A model generated the notes under the pieces. It did no database searches. It was not told the origin of the DNA and saw only the letters and a list, made by a program, of their open reading frames with translations. A DNA stretch of 64,000 bases. Origin: CAYVBN01 sp964538565 (GTDB lineage: Bacteria; Pseudomonadota; Alphaproteobacteria; Rhizobiales; Xanthobacteraceae). The stretch spans positions 1 to 64,000 of the forward strand of contig CAZIGW010000055.1 in assembly GCA_964538565.1 (NCBI GenBank), read 5' to 3'. The stretch's first letter is position 1. Each line of letters begins with the position of its first letter. This document shows, in pieces, positions 44,612 to 52,768 of the stretch. The position numbers were made by a program, and so were the translations under genes.

Positions 44612-46951
44612 ATGGCTGCGGCGACCGCCACGAACTCCGATCGCGCCTTGCGCCTCGAGGATCCGCCGCTGCTGCGCGGGGAAGGCCGTTTCGTCGACGA
44701 CGTGCGGCGACCCAACCAGGCGTTTGCCGCGTTCGTCCGCTCGCCGCATGCCGCCGGCCGCATCCGCAAGATCGACACCGCGGACGCGTCGCGCGCGCCC
44801 GGCGTGGTCGCGGTTCTGACCGGGGCCGACATGATAGCAGCGGGCGCCGGCAGCATCTCGCGCCACCCGCCGATGGTCGGCCGCGGCGGCGCCAGGCTCG
44901 TGATGCCGTTCCGGCCCGCGCTCGCCGACGAACGGGTGGCGCACGTCGGCCAGGCGGTTGCGCTCGTGATCGCCGATTCCGCCGGCCAGGCGCAGGACGC
45001 CGCCGAACGGGTCGCGGTCGACTACGAACCGCTGCCCGCCGTCACGGACGTCCGCGCGGCCCTCGAAAAGGATGCGCCGCAGGTCTGGAGCGAAGCACCC
45101 GGCAACGTGGCGCTCGACTGGCCGGGCCCCGTGGCGGACGACGGCGCGAACGCGCGCGCGGTCGAGGAGGCATTCGCCGCGGCCGCGCACATCGCCCGGG
45201 TCTCGCTCGTCAACCAGCGGCTCGTCGTCGCCACCATGGAGCCGCGCGGCGCGACCGCCGAGTACGACGCAGCCGGTGATACCTATACGCTGCGCACCTG
45301 CTCGCAGAGCGCCGCGGTGGTGCGCGACCAGCTTGTCTCGATCATGAACTGGCCGCGCGAGCGCCTGCGGGTCATCAGCGAGGATGTGGGCGGTGCCTTC
45401 GGGATGAAGACCCCCGTATACCCGGAGTACCCGGCGCTGCTCGTCGCCGCCAAGCACACCCGCCGGCCGGTGCACTGGATGTCGACCCGCTCCGAGGCGT
45501 TTCTGAGCGACAACCAGGGACGCGACGGAATTCTCGAGGCGGAGCTGGCGCTCGACGAAAAGGGAAAATTCCTCGCGCTGCGCGTACGCGAGCTTGCGAG
45601 CCTCGGCGCCTTCGTGACGCCGGCCGGCGCGCATCTCGCGACCACCAATTTCGCGCGCTGCTTTCCCGGCATGTACCGCATTCCCCGCATCGACGTCGGG
45701 GTGAAGTGCGTGTTCACCAACACGGTGCCGACCGGACCCTATCGCGGCGCCGGACGGCCGGAAGCGAACTATCTGCTCGAGCGGCTGGTCGACGAGGCCG
45801 CGCGCGTCAGCGGCATCGACCGCGTGAGCCTGCGGCGGCGCAACCTCATTCCGAAATCGGCGATGCCGTATCGCACGCCGGTCGGCACCACATACGACAG
45901 CGGCGATTTCCCGGCCGTGTTCGACAGGGCGCTAGCAGCGAGCGGCTACAAGGAATTTTCCCAACGCCGGCGCGAGGCCAGAAAGCGCGGAAAGTTTCGC
46001 GGCATCGGCATCTGCTGTTTCGTCGAGCACTCGGGCGGCCTGCCGACCGAGGGCGCCGCGATGACGTTTCCGGGCGATGGCCGGATCGAGGTGGGCATCG
46101 GCGTGCAGGCGACCGGCCAGGGCCATGCGTCGGTGTTCGGCCGCCTCGCCGCCGCGCGGCTCGGCGTGCCGGCCGATCGCGTCACGGTGCGGCAGGGCGA
46201 CACGCAGCTCGGCGTGGCGAGCTCGGCTTCGGTCGCGTCCCGCTCGGCGATGGTGGTCGGCACCGCGATCGTGCGCGTCGCAGAGGCGGTGGTCGAGAAG
46301 GGACGCAAGGTTGCCGCGCAACTGCTCGAAGCGGCCGATTCCGACATCACCTACCGGGACGGCATGTTCGCGGTCGCGGGCACCGACCGGCGGCTGTCGC
46401 TGTTCGAGGTCGCGGCACGGGCGAAAGACCTTCATGCACGCGGCGAGATCGCCGAGACGCTCGACACCAATCTCACGGCCGACACGCCTCAGACGTTTCC
46501 CAACGGCTGCCACGTCGCCGAGGTGGAGGTCGATCCGGAGACCGGCGTCGTCTGCGTGGTCACCTACACGGCGGTCGACGATTGCGGCAACGTGCTCGAC
46601 CACATGATCGTCGAGGGACAGGTGCAGGGCGGCATCGCCCAGGGGCTCGGCCAGGCGCTGTTCGAGAATGTCGTGTACGACGGCGACAGCGGTCAACTCG
46701 TTACCGGGTCGTTCATGGACTACGCCATGCCGCGCGCGAGCGACATGCCGGCGATCGTCGGCTCGGAGCTGTCCGTCGCCGCCACGACCAATCCGCTCGG
46801 CGTGAAGGGCGTCGGCGAGGCGGGCACGATCGGTTCGCTCGCCGCCATCATGAACGCCATCGCGGATGCGCTGCCGGAAGGAGCCGGCGCCAGGCTCGAC
46901 ATGCCGGCGACGCCCCAGCGGGTGTGGGACGCTTGCCGGTCGGCGTCATAG
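44612..46951 (+). CDS. CoxL/XDH-type molybdopterin-binding subunit, without adjacent FAD subunit
   Basis: A 779-residue cytoplasmic-type large subunit of the xanthine dehydrogenase/CO dehydrogenase family. Landmarks: DPPLLRGEGRFVDDVRRPN at the N-terminus (typical of CoxL-like proteins), VGGAFGMKTPVYPEY, PTGPYRGAGRPEANYLLERLVDEAA and the catalytic glutamate Glu736 in GVGEAGTIG. No VAYRCSFR-type CO dehydrogenase loop is seen, so it is not a true CoxL; it is probably an aldehyde or heterocycle hydroxylase. It has no leader. The Gfo/Idh gene precedes it and a [2Fe-2S] subunit gene follows after 245 bases from its own promoter, so subunit pairing is unclear. Confidence 0.86.
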   Translation: MAAATATNSDRALRLEDPPLLRGEGRFVDDVRRPNQAFAAFVRSPHAAGRIRKIDTADASRAPGVVAVLTGADMIAAGAGSISRHPPMVGRGGARLVMPFRPALADERVAHVGQAVALVIADSAGQAQDAAERVAVDYEPLPAVTDVRAALEKDAPQVWSEAPGNVALDWPGPVADDGANARAVEEAFAAAAHIARVSLVNQRLVVATMEPRGATAEYDAAGDTYTLRTCSQSAAVVRDQLVSIMNWPRERLRVISEDVGGAFGMKTPVYPEYPALLVAAKHTRRPVHWMSTRSEAFLSDNQGRDGILEAELALDEKGKFLALRVRELASLGAFVTPAGAHLATTNFARCFPGMYRIPRIDVGVKCVFTNTVPTGPYRGAGRPEANYLLERLVDEAARVSGIDRVSLRRRNLIPKSAMPYRTPVGTTYDSGDFPAVFDRALAASGYKEFSQRRREARKRGKFRGIGICCFVEHSGGLPTEGAAMTFPGDGRIEVGIGVQATGQGHASVFGRLAAARLGVPADRVTVRQGDTQLGVASSASVASRSAMVVGTAIVRVAEAVVEKGRKVAAQLLEAADSDITYRDGMFAVAGTDRRLSLFEVAARAKDLHARGEIAETLDTNLTADTPQTFPNGCHVAEVEVDPETGVVCVVTYTAVDDCGNVLDHMIVEGQVQGGIAQGLGQALFENVVYDGDSGQLVTGSFMDYAMPRASDMPAIVGSELSVAATTNPLGVKGVGEAGTIGSLAAIMNAIADALPEGAGARLDMPATPQRVWDACRSAS

Positions 46952-47117
46952 GACACCGCGGCAACGCTGGCGACGCCGCCTTGCCGGGCGCTTGGCAACC
47001 CTCGCCGGGGACGCCGTACGCAAACCGCGACGCGCGTCCCACCATGCGGGTCACCTTCGCGCGACCGCGCCCCGTCACGATTCTGTGAGACCGAGCGGAG
47101 CCGTCATAGGCGGGCCT

Positions 47118-47146
47118 TTTTGTAACAATTCAAAGCAGGCTATGAT
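47118..47146 (+). promoter_or_regulatory. Candidate promoter of the second IorAB-like operon
   Basis: A strong -10, TATGAT (47141-47146), with a T-rich -35 region (TTGTAA at 47120-47125, spacing 15, or TTTTGT at 47118-47123, spacing 17), 50 bases before the small-subunit ATG. The surrounding 40 bases are clearly AT-richer than their neighbourhood. Confidence 0.5.
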
Positions 47147-47196
47147 CCCGGCAAAACGAACGCACGCAAACGCGCAGCGACTGCGAGGAGGAAGGG

Positions 47197-47649
47197 ATGA
47201 TTCGTCTTACCATCAACGGAACCGCGCATGAGGTCGACGTCGAGCCCGACACTCCGCTGCTGTGGGTCTTGCGCGAACAGGTCGGCCTGACTGGCACCAA
47301 GTACGGCTGCGGCATCGCCCAGTGCGGCGCCTGCACGGTCCACATCGACGGCGTGGCGACCCGCTCCTGCGGTCTGCAGGTGGGCGACGCGGTCGGAAAG
47401 CAGATCACCACGATCGAAGGTCTCGCTTCCAACGGCAGCATGCACCCGGTGCAGAAGGCCTGGCTCGATCTCGACGTGCCCCAGTGCGGCTATTGCCAGA
47501 GCGGCATGATCATGGCGGTCGCGGCCCTCCTGAAGGAGAAGCCCAAGCCCACCGATGCCGATATCGACGAGGCGATCACCAACATCTGCCGATGCGGCAC
47601 GTACCAGCAGGTTCGCGCCGCGATCCACGCTGCTGCCACGAACGCGTAA
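47197..47649 (+). CDS. [2Fe-2S] small subunit of a molybdenum hydroxylase (IorA type)
   Basis: A 150-residue subunit with the usual two clusters: Cys38, 43, 46, 58 and Cys97, 100, 131, 133, with [10 protein letters not shown] carrying the glutamine that contacts the molybdopterin. It is homologous to the subunit at 40.5 kb and runs without interruption into the large subunit (14 bases apart). The ATG at 47197 has GAGGAGGAAGGG upstream. Confidence 0.9.
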   Translation: MIRLTINGTAHEVDVEPDTPLLWVLREQVGLTGTKYGCGIAQCGACTVHIDGVATRSCGLQVGDAVGKQITTIEGLASNGSMHPVQKAWLDLDVPQCGYCQSGMIMAVAALLKEKPKPTDADIDEAITNICRCGTYQQVRAAIHAAATNA

Positions 47650-47663
47650 AGGGGGAGGCAGCC

Positions 47664-49838
47664 ATGACCATCATGCCGAAGATCGATCGCCGTTCGTTCC
47701 TCGTTGGCAGCGCCGCCGCGGGCGGCGGTCTCGCCCTCGGATTGCAGCTCCCGCTCGGTCCGGACACGGTTCGCGCGGCCGGCAGCGCGCCCGAGGTCAA
47801 CGCCTGGGTGGTGATCCGGCCGGACGACACCGTCGTCATCCGCATCGCCCGCTCGGAAATGGGCCAGGGCACGCTGACCGGCCTGGCGCAGCTCGTCGCC
47901 GAAGAGCTCGACTGCGACTGGTCGAAGGTCACGACCGAATATCCGACGCCCGGCCAGAACGTGGCGCGCAAGCGCGTATGGGGCGACTTCGCCACCGGCG
48001 GCAGCCGCGGCATTCGCGCCTCGGAGGATTACGTGCGCAAGGGCGGCGCGGCCGCCCGCATGATGCTGATCCAGGCGGCGGCGAACGAATGGAAAGTGTC
48101 GCCCGCCGAGTGCAGCGCCGCGAACAGCGTCATCACCCACAAGGCGAGCGGACGCTCGACGACCTACGGGAAGGTCGCGGACGCCGCCGCCAAGCTCGAG
48201 CCGCCGAAGGACATCAAGCTCAAGGATCCGAAGGACTGGAAGATCGCCGGCAAGCCGCTGAAGCGGCTCGACACCCTTCCCAAGCTGAGCGGCAAGCAGA
48301 TCTACGGCATCGATCTCAAGTTGCCCGGCATGCTCAACGCCGCCATCAAGGCCTGCCCGGTGTTCGGCGGCACGGTGAAGAGCTTCGACTCCGCCAAGGT
48401 CGAAGGCATGAAGGGCGTGAAGAAGGTCATGCAGGTCGGCAATGACGCGGTCGCCGTCGTCGCCGACACCTGGTGGCACGCCAAGACGGCGCTCGACGCG
48501 CTCCCGATCGTCTGGGACGAGGGTCCGAACGCCAAGGTCTCAAGCGCCTCGATCGCCGAATTCCTGAAGGAGGGACTGACGGCCGAGCAGGCGTTCGTCG
48601 GCAACCGCAACGGTGACGTGAAGGCGGCGCTCTCCGGCGCGGCGAAGACGGTGGAAGCCGTGTACGGCTATCCCTACCAGAACCACGCCACGATGGAGCC
48701 GATGAACGCGACCGCGCTCTACACGCCGGATCGTTGCGAGGTGTGGTGCCCGACGCAGAACGGCGAAGCGGCGTTCGCGGCCGTGCTCGAAGCCTCGGGC
48801 CTGCCGGCGTCGAAGTGCGACGTGCACAAGCTCCTGTGCGGCGGCGGCTTCGGCCGGCGCGGGCGCAGCGACTACGTCACCCAGGCCGTCCTCATCGCCA
48901 AGCAGATGCCGGGCACGCCGATCAAGCTCATCTGGTCGCGCGAAGAGGACATGACCCACTGCACCTATCATCCGATCACGCAGGCCAAGCTGGTCGGCGG
49001 GCTGGATGCGGCGGGCAACCTTCAGACCCTCCACATCCGCATATCGGGACAGTCGATCCTCACCTCGCTGTTCCCCTCGCGGCTGCAGAACGGCATGGAT
49101 CCGGCGACGTTCCAAGGCCTCGCCCCCAAGGGCGAAGCCGCCATCGGCTACACGGTGCCGAACCTCCTGGTGGAGCACGCGATGCGCAATCCGCACGTGC
49201 CGCCGGGCTTCTGGCGCGGCGTCAACGTCAACCAGAACGCCATCTATCTCGAGTGCTTCATGGACGAGCTGGCGCATGCGGCCGGACAGGATCCGCTCGA
49301 GTTCCGGCGCAAGCTGATGGCCAACCACCCGTTGCATCTCGGCGTGCTCAACGCGGTCGCCGAGAAGGCCGGATGGGGCAAGCCGGCGCCGGCCGGCGTC
49401 TTCCGGGGCATCGCCCAGCACATGGGGTACGGCAGCTACGTCGCCGCCGTCGCCGAAGTGTCGGTCAGCGACAAGGGCGAGTTGAAGATCCACCGCATCG
49501 TCGCCGCGACCAATCCCGGCTACGCCGTCAATCCGGCGCAGATCGAGCGGCAGGTCGCGGGTTCGTTCGTCTACGGGCTCTCCGCCATGCTGTACGGCGA
49601 ATGCACCGTCAAGGACGGCGCCATCGAGCAGACGAACTTCGACACTTACAACGTGATGCGCATCGCCGAGATGCCGAAGGTCGAGGTGATCGTCATGCCG
49701 ACCGGCGGCTTCTGGGGTGGCGTCGGCGAGCCGACGATCTGCGTCGCGGCGCCGGCGGTGCTCAACGCGATCTTTGCGGCGACCGGCAAGCGCATCCGCA
49801 CGATCCCGCTCAAGAACCACGACCTGCGCAAGGCGTGA
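47664..49838 (+). CDS. Molybdopterin-binding large subunit of an IorB-type hydroxylase, Tat-exported
   Basis: A 724-residue IorB-branch subunit with a twin-arginine leader (DRRSFLVGSAAAGGGLALGL). Molybdopterin-site stretches are IARSEMGQGTLTGLAQLVAEELDCDW, FATGGSRGIRAS, CGGGFGRRGRSDYV and FWRGVNVNQNA; the catalytic glutamate is Glu689 in GVGEPT. It is a distant homologue of the protein at 41-43 kb. The ATG follows GGGGGAGG. The next gene (45 bases on) encodes a cytochrome c, which could accept electrons from it, although that cytochrome looks like FccA. Confidence 0.88.
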   Translation: MTIMPKIDRRSFLVGSAAAGGGLALGLQLPLGPDTVRAAGSAPEVNAWVVIRPDDTVVIRIARSEMGQGTLTGLAQLVAEELDCDWSKVTTEYPTPGQNVARKRVWGDFATGGSRGIRASEDYVRKGGAAARMMLIQAAANEWKVSPAECSAANSVITHKASGRSTTYGKVADAAAKLEPPKDIKLKDPKDWKIAGKPLKRLDTLPKLSGKQIYGIDLKLPGMLNAAIKACPVFGGTVKSFDSAKVEGMKGVKKVMQVGNDAVAVVADTWWHAKTALDALPIVWDEGPNAKVSSASIAEFLKEGLTAEQAFVGNRNGDVKAALSGAAKTVEAVYGYPYQNHATMEPMNATALYTPDRCEVWCPTQNGEAAFAAVLEASGLPASKCDVHKLLCGGGFGRRGRSDYVTQAVLIAKQMPGTPIKLIWSREEDMTHCTYHPITQAKLVGGLDAAGNLQTLHIRISGQSILTSLFPSRLQNGMDPATFQGLAPKGEAAIGYTVPNLLVEHAMRNPHVPPGFWRGVNVNQNAIYLECFMDELAHAAGQDPLEFRRKLMANHPLHLGVLNAVAEKAGWGKPAPAGVFRGIAQHMGYGSYVAAVAEVSVSDKGELKIHRIVAATNPGYAVNPAQIERQVAGSFVYGLSAMLYGECTVKDGAIEQTNFDTYNVMRIAEMPKVEVIVMPTGGFWGGVGEPTICVAAPAVLNAIFAATGKRIRTIPLKNHDLRKA

Positions 49839-49882
49839 GGCGACGGGCGGCGGCCCCGCAGCCGCCGCCCGCACGTTTGCCG

Positions 49883-50182
49883 ATGAGGGCAGCATTCCTC
49901 TGCATCGGCGCGGCAGCGGCCGTCATCTCGACTGCCCCTGCATTCGCCGGCCAAGCCGGGACGCCGTTCGGCGTCGCCGCCTGCACGGGCTGTCATCCTG
50001 CCCACGCCGGCGCGCCGAACGCGATTCCCTCGTTGGCGGGTCGCAAGGCGACCGAGATCGAGGATGCGATGCGAGGGTTTCGCGCCGGCGAGCGGCCCGC
50101 GACGGTGATGGACCGCATCGCCAAGGGATTTTCCGACGACGAGATCCGGGCCATTGCCGCCTGGTACGCCGCCCGGAAATGA
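49883..50182 (+). CDS. fccA: Monoheme cytochrome c, FccA-like subunit of sulfide dehydrogenase
   Basis: A 99-residue secreted c-type cytochrome: signal peptide to about residue 22, heme motif CTGCH (Cys34, Cys37, His38) and a likely axial Met76 in GERPATVMDRIAKGFSDDEI, which resembles the FccA pattern (short GFK-G...IMGRIAKGYS). FccA transfers electrons from the flavin subunit of flavocytochrome c, oxidising sulfide in the periplasm. The flavoprotein gene follows after 19 bases. It could also serve the Mo hydroxylase upstream, whose stop lies 45 bases before; sequence favours the Fcc role. Confidence 0.82.
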   Translation: MRAAFLCIGAAAAVISTAPAFAGQAGTPFGVAACTGCHPAHAGAPNAIPSLAGRKATEIEDAMRGFRAGERPATVMDRIAKGFSDDEIRAIAAWYAARK

Positions 50183-50201
50183 CGAAGGACGCCGCGCCCG
50201 C

Positions 50202-51476
50202 ATGAGCGGACCCAACATCGACCGGCGCGCGCTTCTGGCTTCCGCGGCCGCCGCGGGATGCACGGCGGTTTTCGCCCCGGCGATCGCGCAGGCGGCGCCG
50301 CGCGTCGTCGTCATCGGCGGCGGCTTCGCGGGCGCGAGTTGCGCGCGCGCGCTCAAGCAGGCCGACGCACGCATCGCGGTGACGCTGATCGAGGCAAACG
50401 CGACCTTCACGGCCTGCCCGTTCAGCAACAGCGTGATCGCCGGCCTGCGCGACCTCAGGCAGCAGCAGTTCACCTACGATCGCCTCGCCGCCGGGGGCAT
50501 CGCGGTGAGGATCGCGACCGCCGCCGCGGTCGATCCGCACGCCCGCACGGTCATGCTCGCCGACCGCACGCGGATCTCCTACGACCGTCTGGTGGTGGCG
50601 CCCGGCATCGGCTTTCGCTGGGGCGCGCTCCAGGGCTACGACGAGGTCGCCGCGCAGACCATGCCGCACGCCTGGATGGGCGGTGACCAGATCGACCTCT
50701 TGCGGCGGCAGCTGGAGGCCATGCGCGACGGCGGCGTGGTCGCGATCGCGGCGCCGGTCAATCCGTCGCGGTGTCCACCCGGCGCCTACGAACGCGCCAG
50801 CCTGATCGCGTACTACCTCAAGACGCGCAAGCCGCGCTCGAAGCTGTTCGTGCTCGACGCCAAGGACACCTTCTCGATGCAGAAGCTGTTCCAGAGCGCC
50901 TGGAAGGAACTCTATGCCGGCCTGATCGAGTGGGTGCCGCTCTCGTCCGGCGGCAATCTCACCTCGGTCGAGGTCGCGACCAGGACGCTCGTGACCGAAT
51001 TCGACAGCTACAAGGTCGACGTCGCCAACGTCATTCCGCCGCAGAAGGCCGGTCCGCTCGCCGAGCGCGCCGGCGTCGCGGACCGCACGGGCTGGTGCCC
51101 GGTCGACCCGGCGACATTCGAATCGAAGCTGCAGAAGAACATTCACGTGATCGGCGATGCGGCCATCGCCGGCGCCATGCCGAAGTCGGCATTCGCCGCC
51201 AGCACGCAAGGCAAGCTGTGCGCGGCCGCCATCGTCAGGCTGCTTCGCAACGAGGCCCCGCCGGCGCCGGTGCTGGTGAGCACGTGCTACAGCCTGGTAG
51301 CGCCCGACGACGCGATCTCGATCGCCGGGGTTTACCGGCCGGTCGAGGGCCAATATCTGGAGGTCGAGAACTCGGGCGGTGTGAGCCCCGCCGATGCGCC
51401 GCGCGCGTTTCGCGCCCGGGAAGCGAAATTCGCCGATGCATGGTTCAAGACGGTGACCAATGAGATCTTCGGGTGA
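50202..51476 (+). CDS. fccB: Flavocytochrome c sulfide dehydrogenase flavoprotein FccB (SoxF)
   Basis: A 424-residue FAD protein with a twin-arginine leader (DRRALLASAAAAGC). The FAD motif GGGFAG is at about 39-44. Cys72 (TACPFSNSVIAGLRD) matches the cysteine that covalently binds FAD in known FccB, and Cys191 (NPSRCPPGAYERAS) plus a C-terminal-half cysteine, likely Cys362, match the catalytic disulfide. It oxidises sulfide or sulfane sulfur, passing electrons to the cytochrome encoded just upstream. The stop overlaps soxX by 17 bases. A longer frame upstream has no better start. Confidence 0.87.
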   Translation: MSGPNIDRRALLASAAAAGCTAVFAPAIAQAAPRVVVIGGGFAGASCARALKQADARIAVTLIEANATFTACPFSNSVIAGLRDLRQQQFTYDRLAAGGIAVRIATAAAVDPHARTVMLADRTRISYDRLVVAPGIGFRWGALQGYDEVAAQTMPHAWMGGDQIDLLRRQLEAMRDGGVVAIAAPVNPSRCPPGAYERASLIAYYLKTRKPRSKLFVLDAKDTFSMQKLFQSAWKELYAGLIEWVPLSSGGNLTSVEVATRTLVTEFDSYKVDVANVIPPQKAGPLAERAGVADRTGWCPVDPATFESKLQKNIHVIGDAAIAGAMPKSAFAASTQGKLCAAAIVRLLRNEAPPAPVLVSTCYSLVAPDDAISIAGVYRPVEGQYLEVENSGGVSPADAPRAFRAREAKFADAWFKTVTNEIFG

Positions 51477-51969
51477 AAAGGCGGGTGCGCGACTCGCGGT
51501 TGCCGTCCTCACCGCGGCGTGGCTCGTGGGCCTCTCGGCGTGGCCGGCGCGCGCCGAGGACGCGACGCTGCGGCCCTATGTGGTGGTGGGCGACGCCATC
51601 CCGGCCTCGCTGACCGGCACGCCGGGCAATCCGGCGCGCGGGCGCGCGATCGTGGCCAATCGCCAAGTCGGGCTCTGCCTCCTCTGCCATGCCGGTCCGT
51701 TTCCCGAGCAGAAGTTCCAGGGCACCATCGGGCCCGATCTGGACGGGGCCGGCGCGCGCTGGAGCGAGGGCCAGTTGCGGTTGCGCATCGTCGACGCGAG
51801 CCGCATCAATCCCGCCACCATCATGCCGCCTTACTATCGCATCGATGGACTGGCGCGCGTCGCCCCGGCGTATCGCGGCAAGCCGGTGCTGAGCGCGGAG
51901 CAGATCGAGGACGTGGTGGCTTATCTCGAGACCCTGCGCGGGAACGCCAACGAGACGAGGACGCCATGA
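51460..51969 (+). CDS. soxX: Thiosulfate-oxidising cytochrome c SoxX
   Basis: A 169-residue monoheme cytochrome forming the SoxXA complex, which joins thiosulfate to the SoxY carrier. Signal peptide to about residue 32, heme motif CLLCH (Cys73, Cys76, His77) and axial Met122 in TIMPPYY. SoxX features (RGRAIVANRQVGLCLLCHAGP, IGPDLDGAGARWSEGQLR) are clear. The start lies inside the fccB end; the stop overlaps the soxY ATG by four bases. Confidence 0.9.
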   Translation: MRSSGEKAGARLAVAVLTAAWLVGLSAWPARAEDATLRPYVVVGDAIPASLTGTPGNPARGRAIVANRQVGLCLLCHAGPFPEQKFQGTIGPDLDGAGARWSEGQLRLRIVDASRINPATIMPPYYRIDGLARVAPAYRGKPVLSAEQIEDVVAYLETLRGNANETRTP

Positions 51970-52451
51970 CGGCATCATTTCGCCATCCGTCACGCCGCGA
52001 CGTGCTCCGCGCCACCGGTACGATGGCGGCGGGCGGCATCGTCTCCGTGCTTCTTGTGCGCGGCGCCCGGGCCACGCCTGCGTCGATGCAGATCGCCATC
52101 CACAAGGTCGTCGGCGAGGCGAGCATCAAGCCGGGCAGGGTGAAGATCGACATTCCGCCCGTGGTCGAGAACGGCAACACCGTGCCGATGACGGTCGCGG
52201 TGGAGAGCCCGATGACGGCGTCCGACCACGTGAAGGCCATCCATGTGTTCAACGAGAAAAATCCGCAGCCCAAAGTCATCAGCGTGCGTCTTGGCCCGCG
52301 CGCCGGGCGCGCCAGGATCTCGACCCGCATCAGGCTCGCCGACTCGCAGAAGGTGATCGCCATCGCCGAGTTCAGCGACGGCTCGTTCTGGTCGGATTCC
52401 GCCGACGTGATCGTGACGCTCGCGGCCTGCGTCGAGGATCTGACGCCATGA
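51966..52451 (+). CDS. soxY: Sulfur-carrier protein SoxY, atypical C-terminus
   Basis: A 161-residue periplasmic carrier, exported by a Tat-type leader (SRRDVLRATGTMAAGG), on which sulfur substrates are covalently held. The body is a normal SoxY (KVVGEASIKPGRVKIDIPPVVENGNTVPMTVAVESPM, VIAIAEFSDGSFW). The C-terminus is not: the family swinging arm ends Gly-Gly-Cys-Gly-Gly, whereas here the sole cysteine, Cys155, sits in TLAACVEDLTP with six residues after it. ATGA overlaps link it to soxX and soxZ. Confidence 0.87.
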   Translation: MTASFRHPSRRDVLRATGTMAAGGIVSVLLVRGARATPASMQIAIHKVVGEASIKPGRVKIDIPPVVENGNTVPMTVAVESPMTASDHVKAIHVFNEKNPQPKVISVRLGPRAGRARISTRIRLADSQKVIAIAEFSDGSFWSDSADVIVTLAACVEDLTP

Positions 52452-52768
52452 CCCGCGCGCTCATCCACGTCCCCCCCAAGGCCAAACGCGGCGAGATCAT
52501 CGAGGTCAAGACCCTGATCTCGCACGTCATGGAGACCGGTTTCCGCCACAGCTCGATCGGCGTGCGGATTCCGCGCGACATCATCACGACGCTCGTGTGC
52601 ACCTACAACGGCGAAGAGATCTTTCGCGCTGAGCTCTCGCCGGCGATCGCCGCCAATCCGTTCGTCACCTTCTTCACGGTCGCGACCGAGAGCGGAACGA
52701 TCGCGTTCAACTGGACCGGCGACAACGGATTCTCCGCCAACGCCTCGGCGAACATCACGGTCGAATGA
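52448..52768 (+). CDS. soxZ: SoxYZ complex subunit SoxZ
   Basis: A 106-residue protein without signal peptide, exported with SoxY as a complex (the Tat leader is on SoxY). It is of normal length and starts TRALIHVPPKAKRGEIIEVKTLISHVMETGFR, the SoxZ hallmark; ends with SANASANITVE. The start overlaps the soxY stop (ATGA) and the stop overlaps the soxA ATG. Confidence 0.92.
   Translation: MTRALIHVPPKAKRGEIIEVKTLISHVMETGFRHSSIGVRIPRDIITTLVCTYNGEEIFRAELSPAIAANPFVTFFTVATESGTIAFNWTGDNGFSANASANITVE

Noticed and set aside
44612..46951. Aerobic carbon monoxide dehydrogenase large subunit CoxL
   Set aside because: The active-site loop typical of form I CoxL is not seen and no CoxS/CoxM genes are adjacent.
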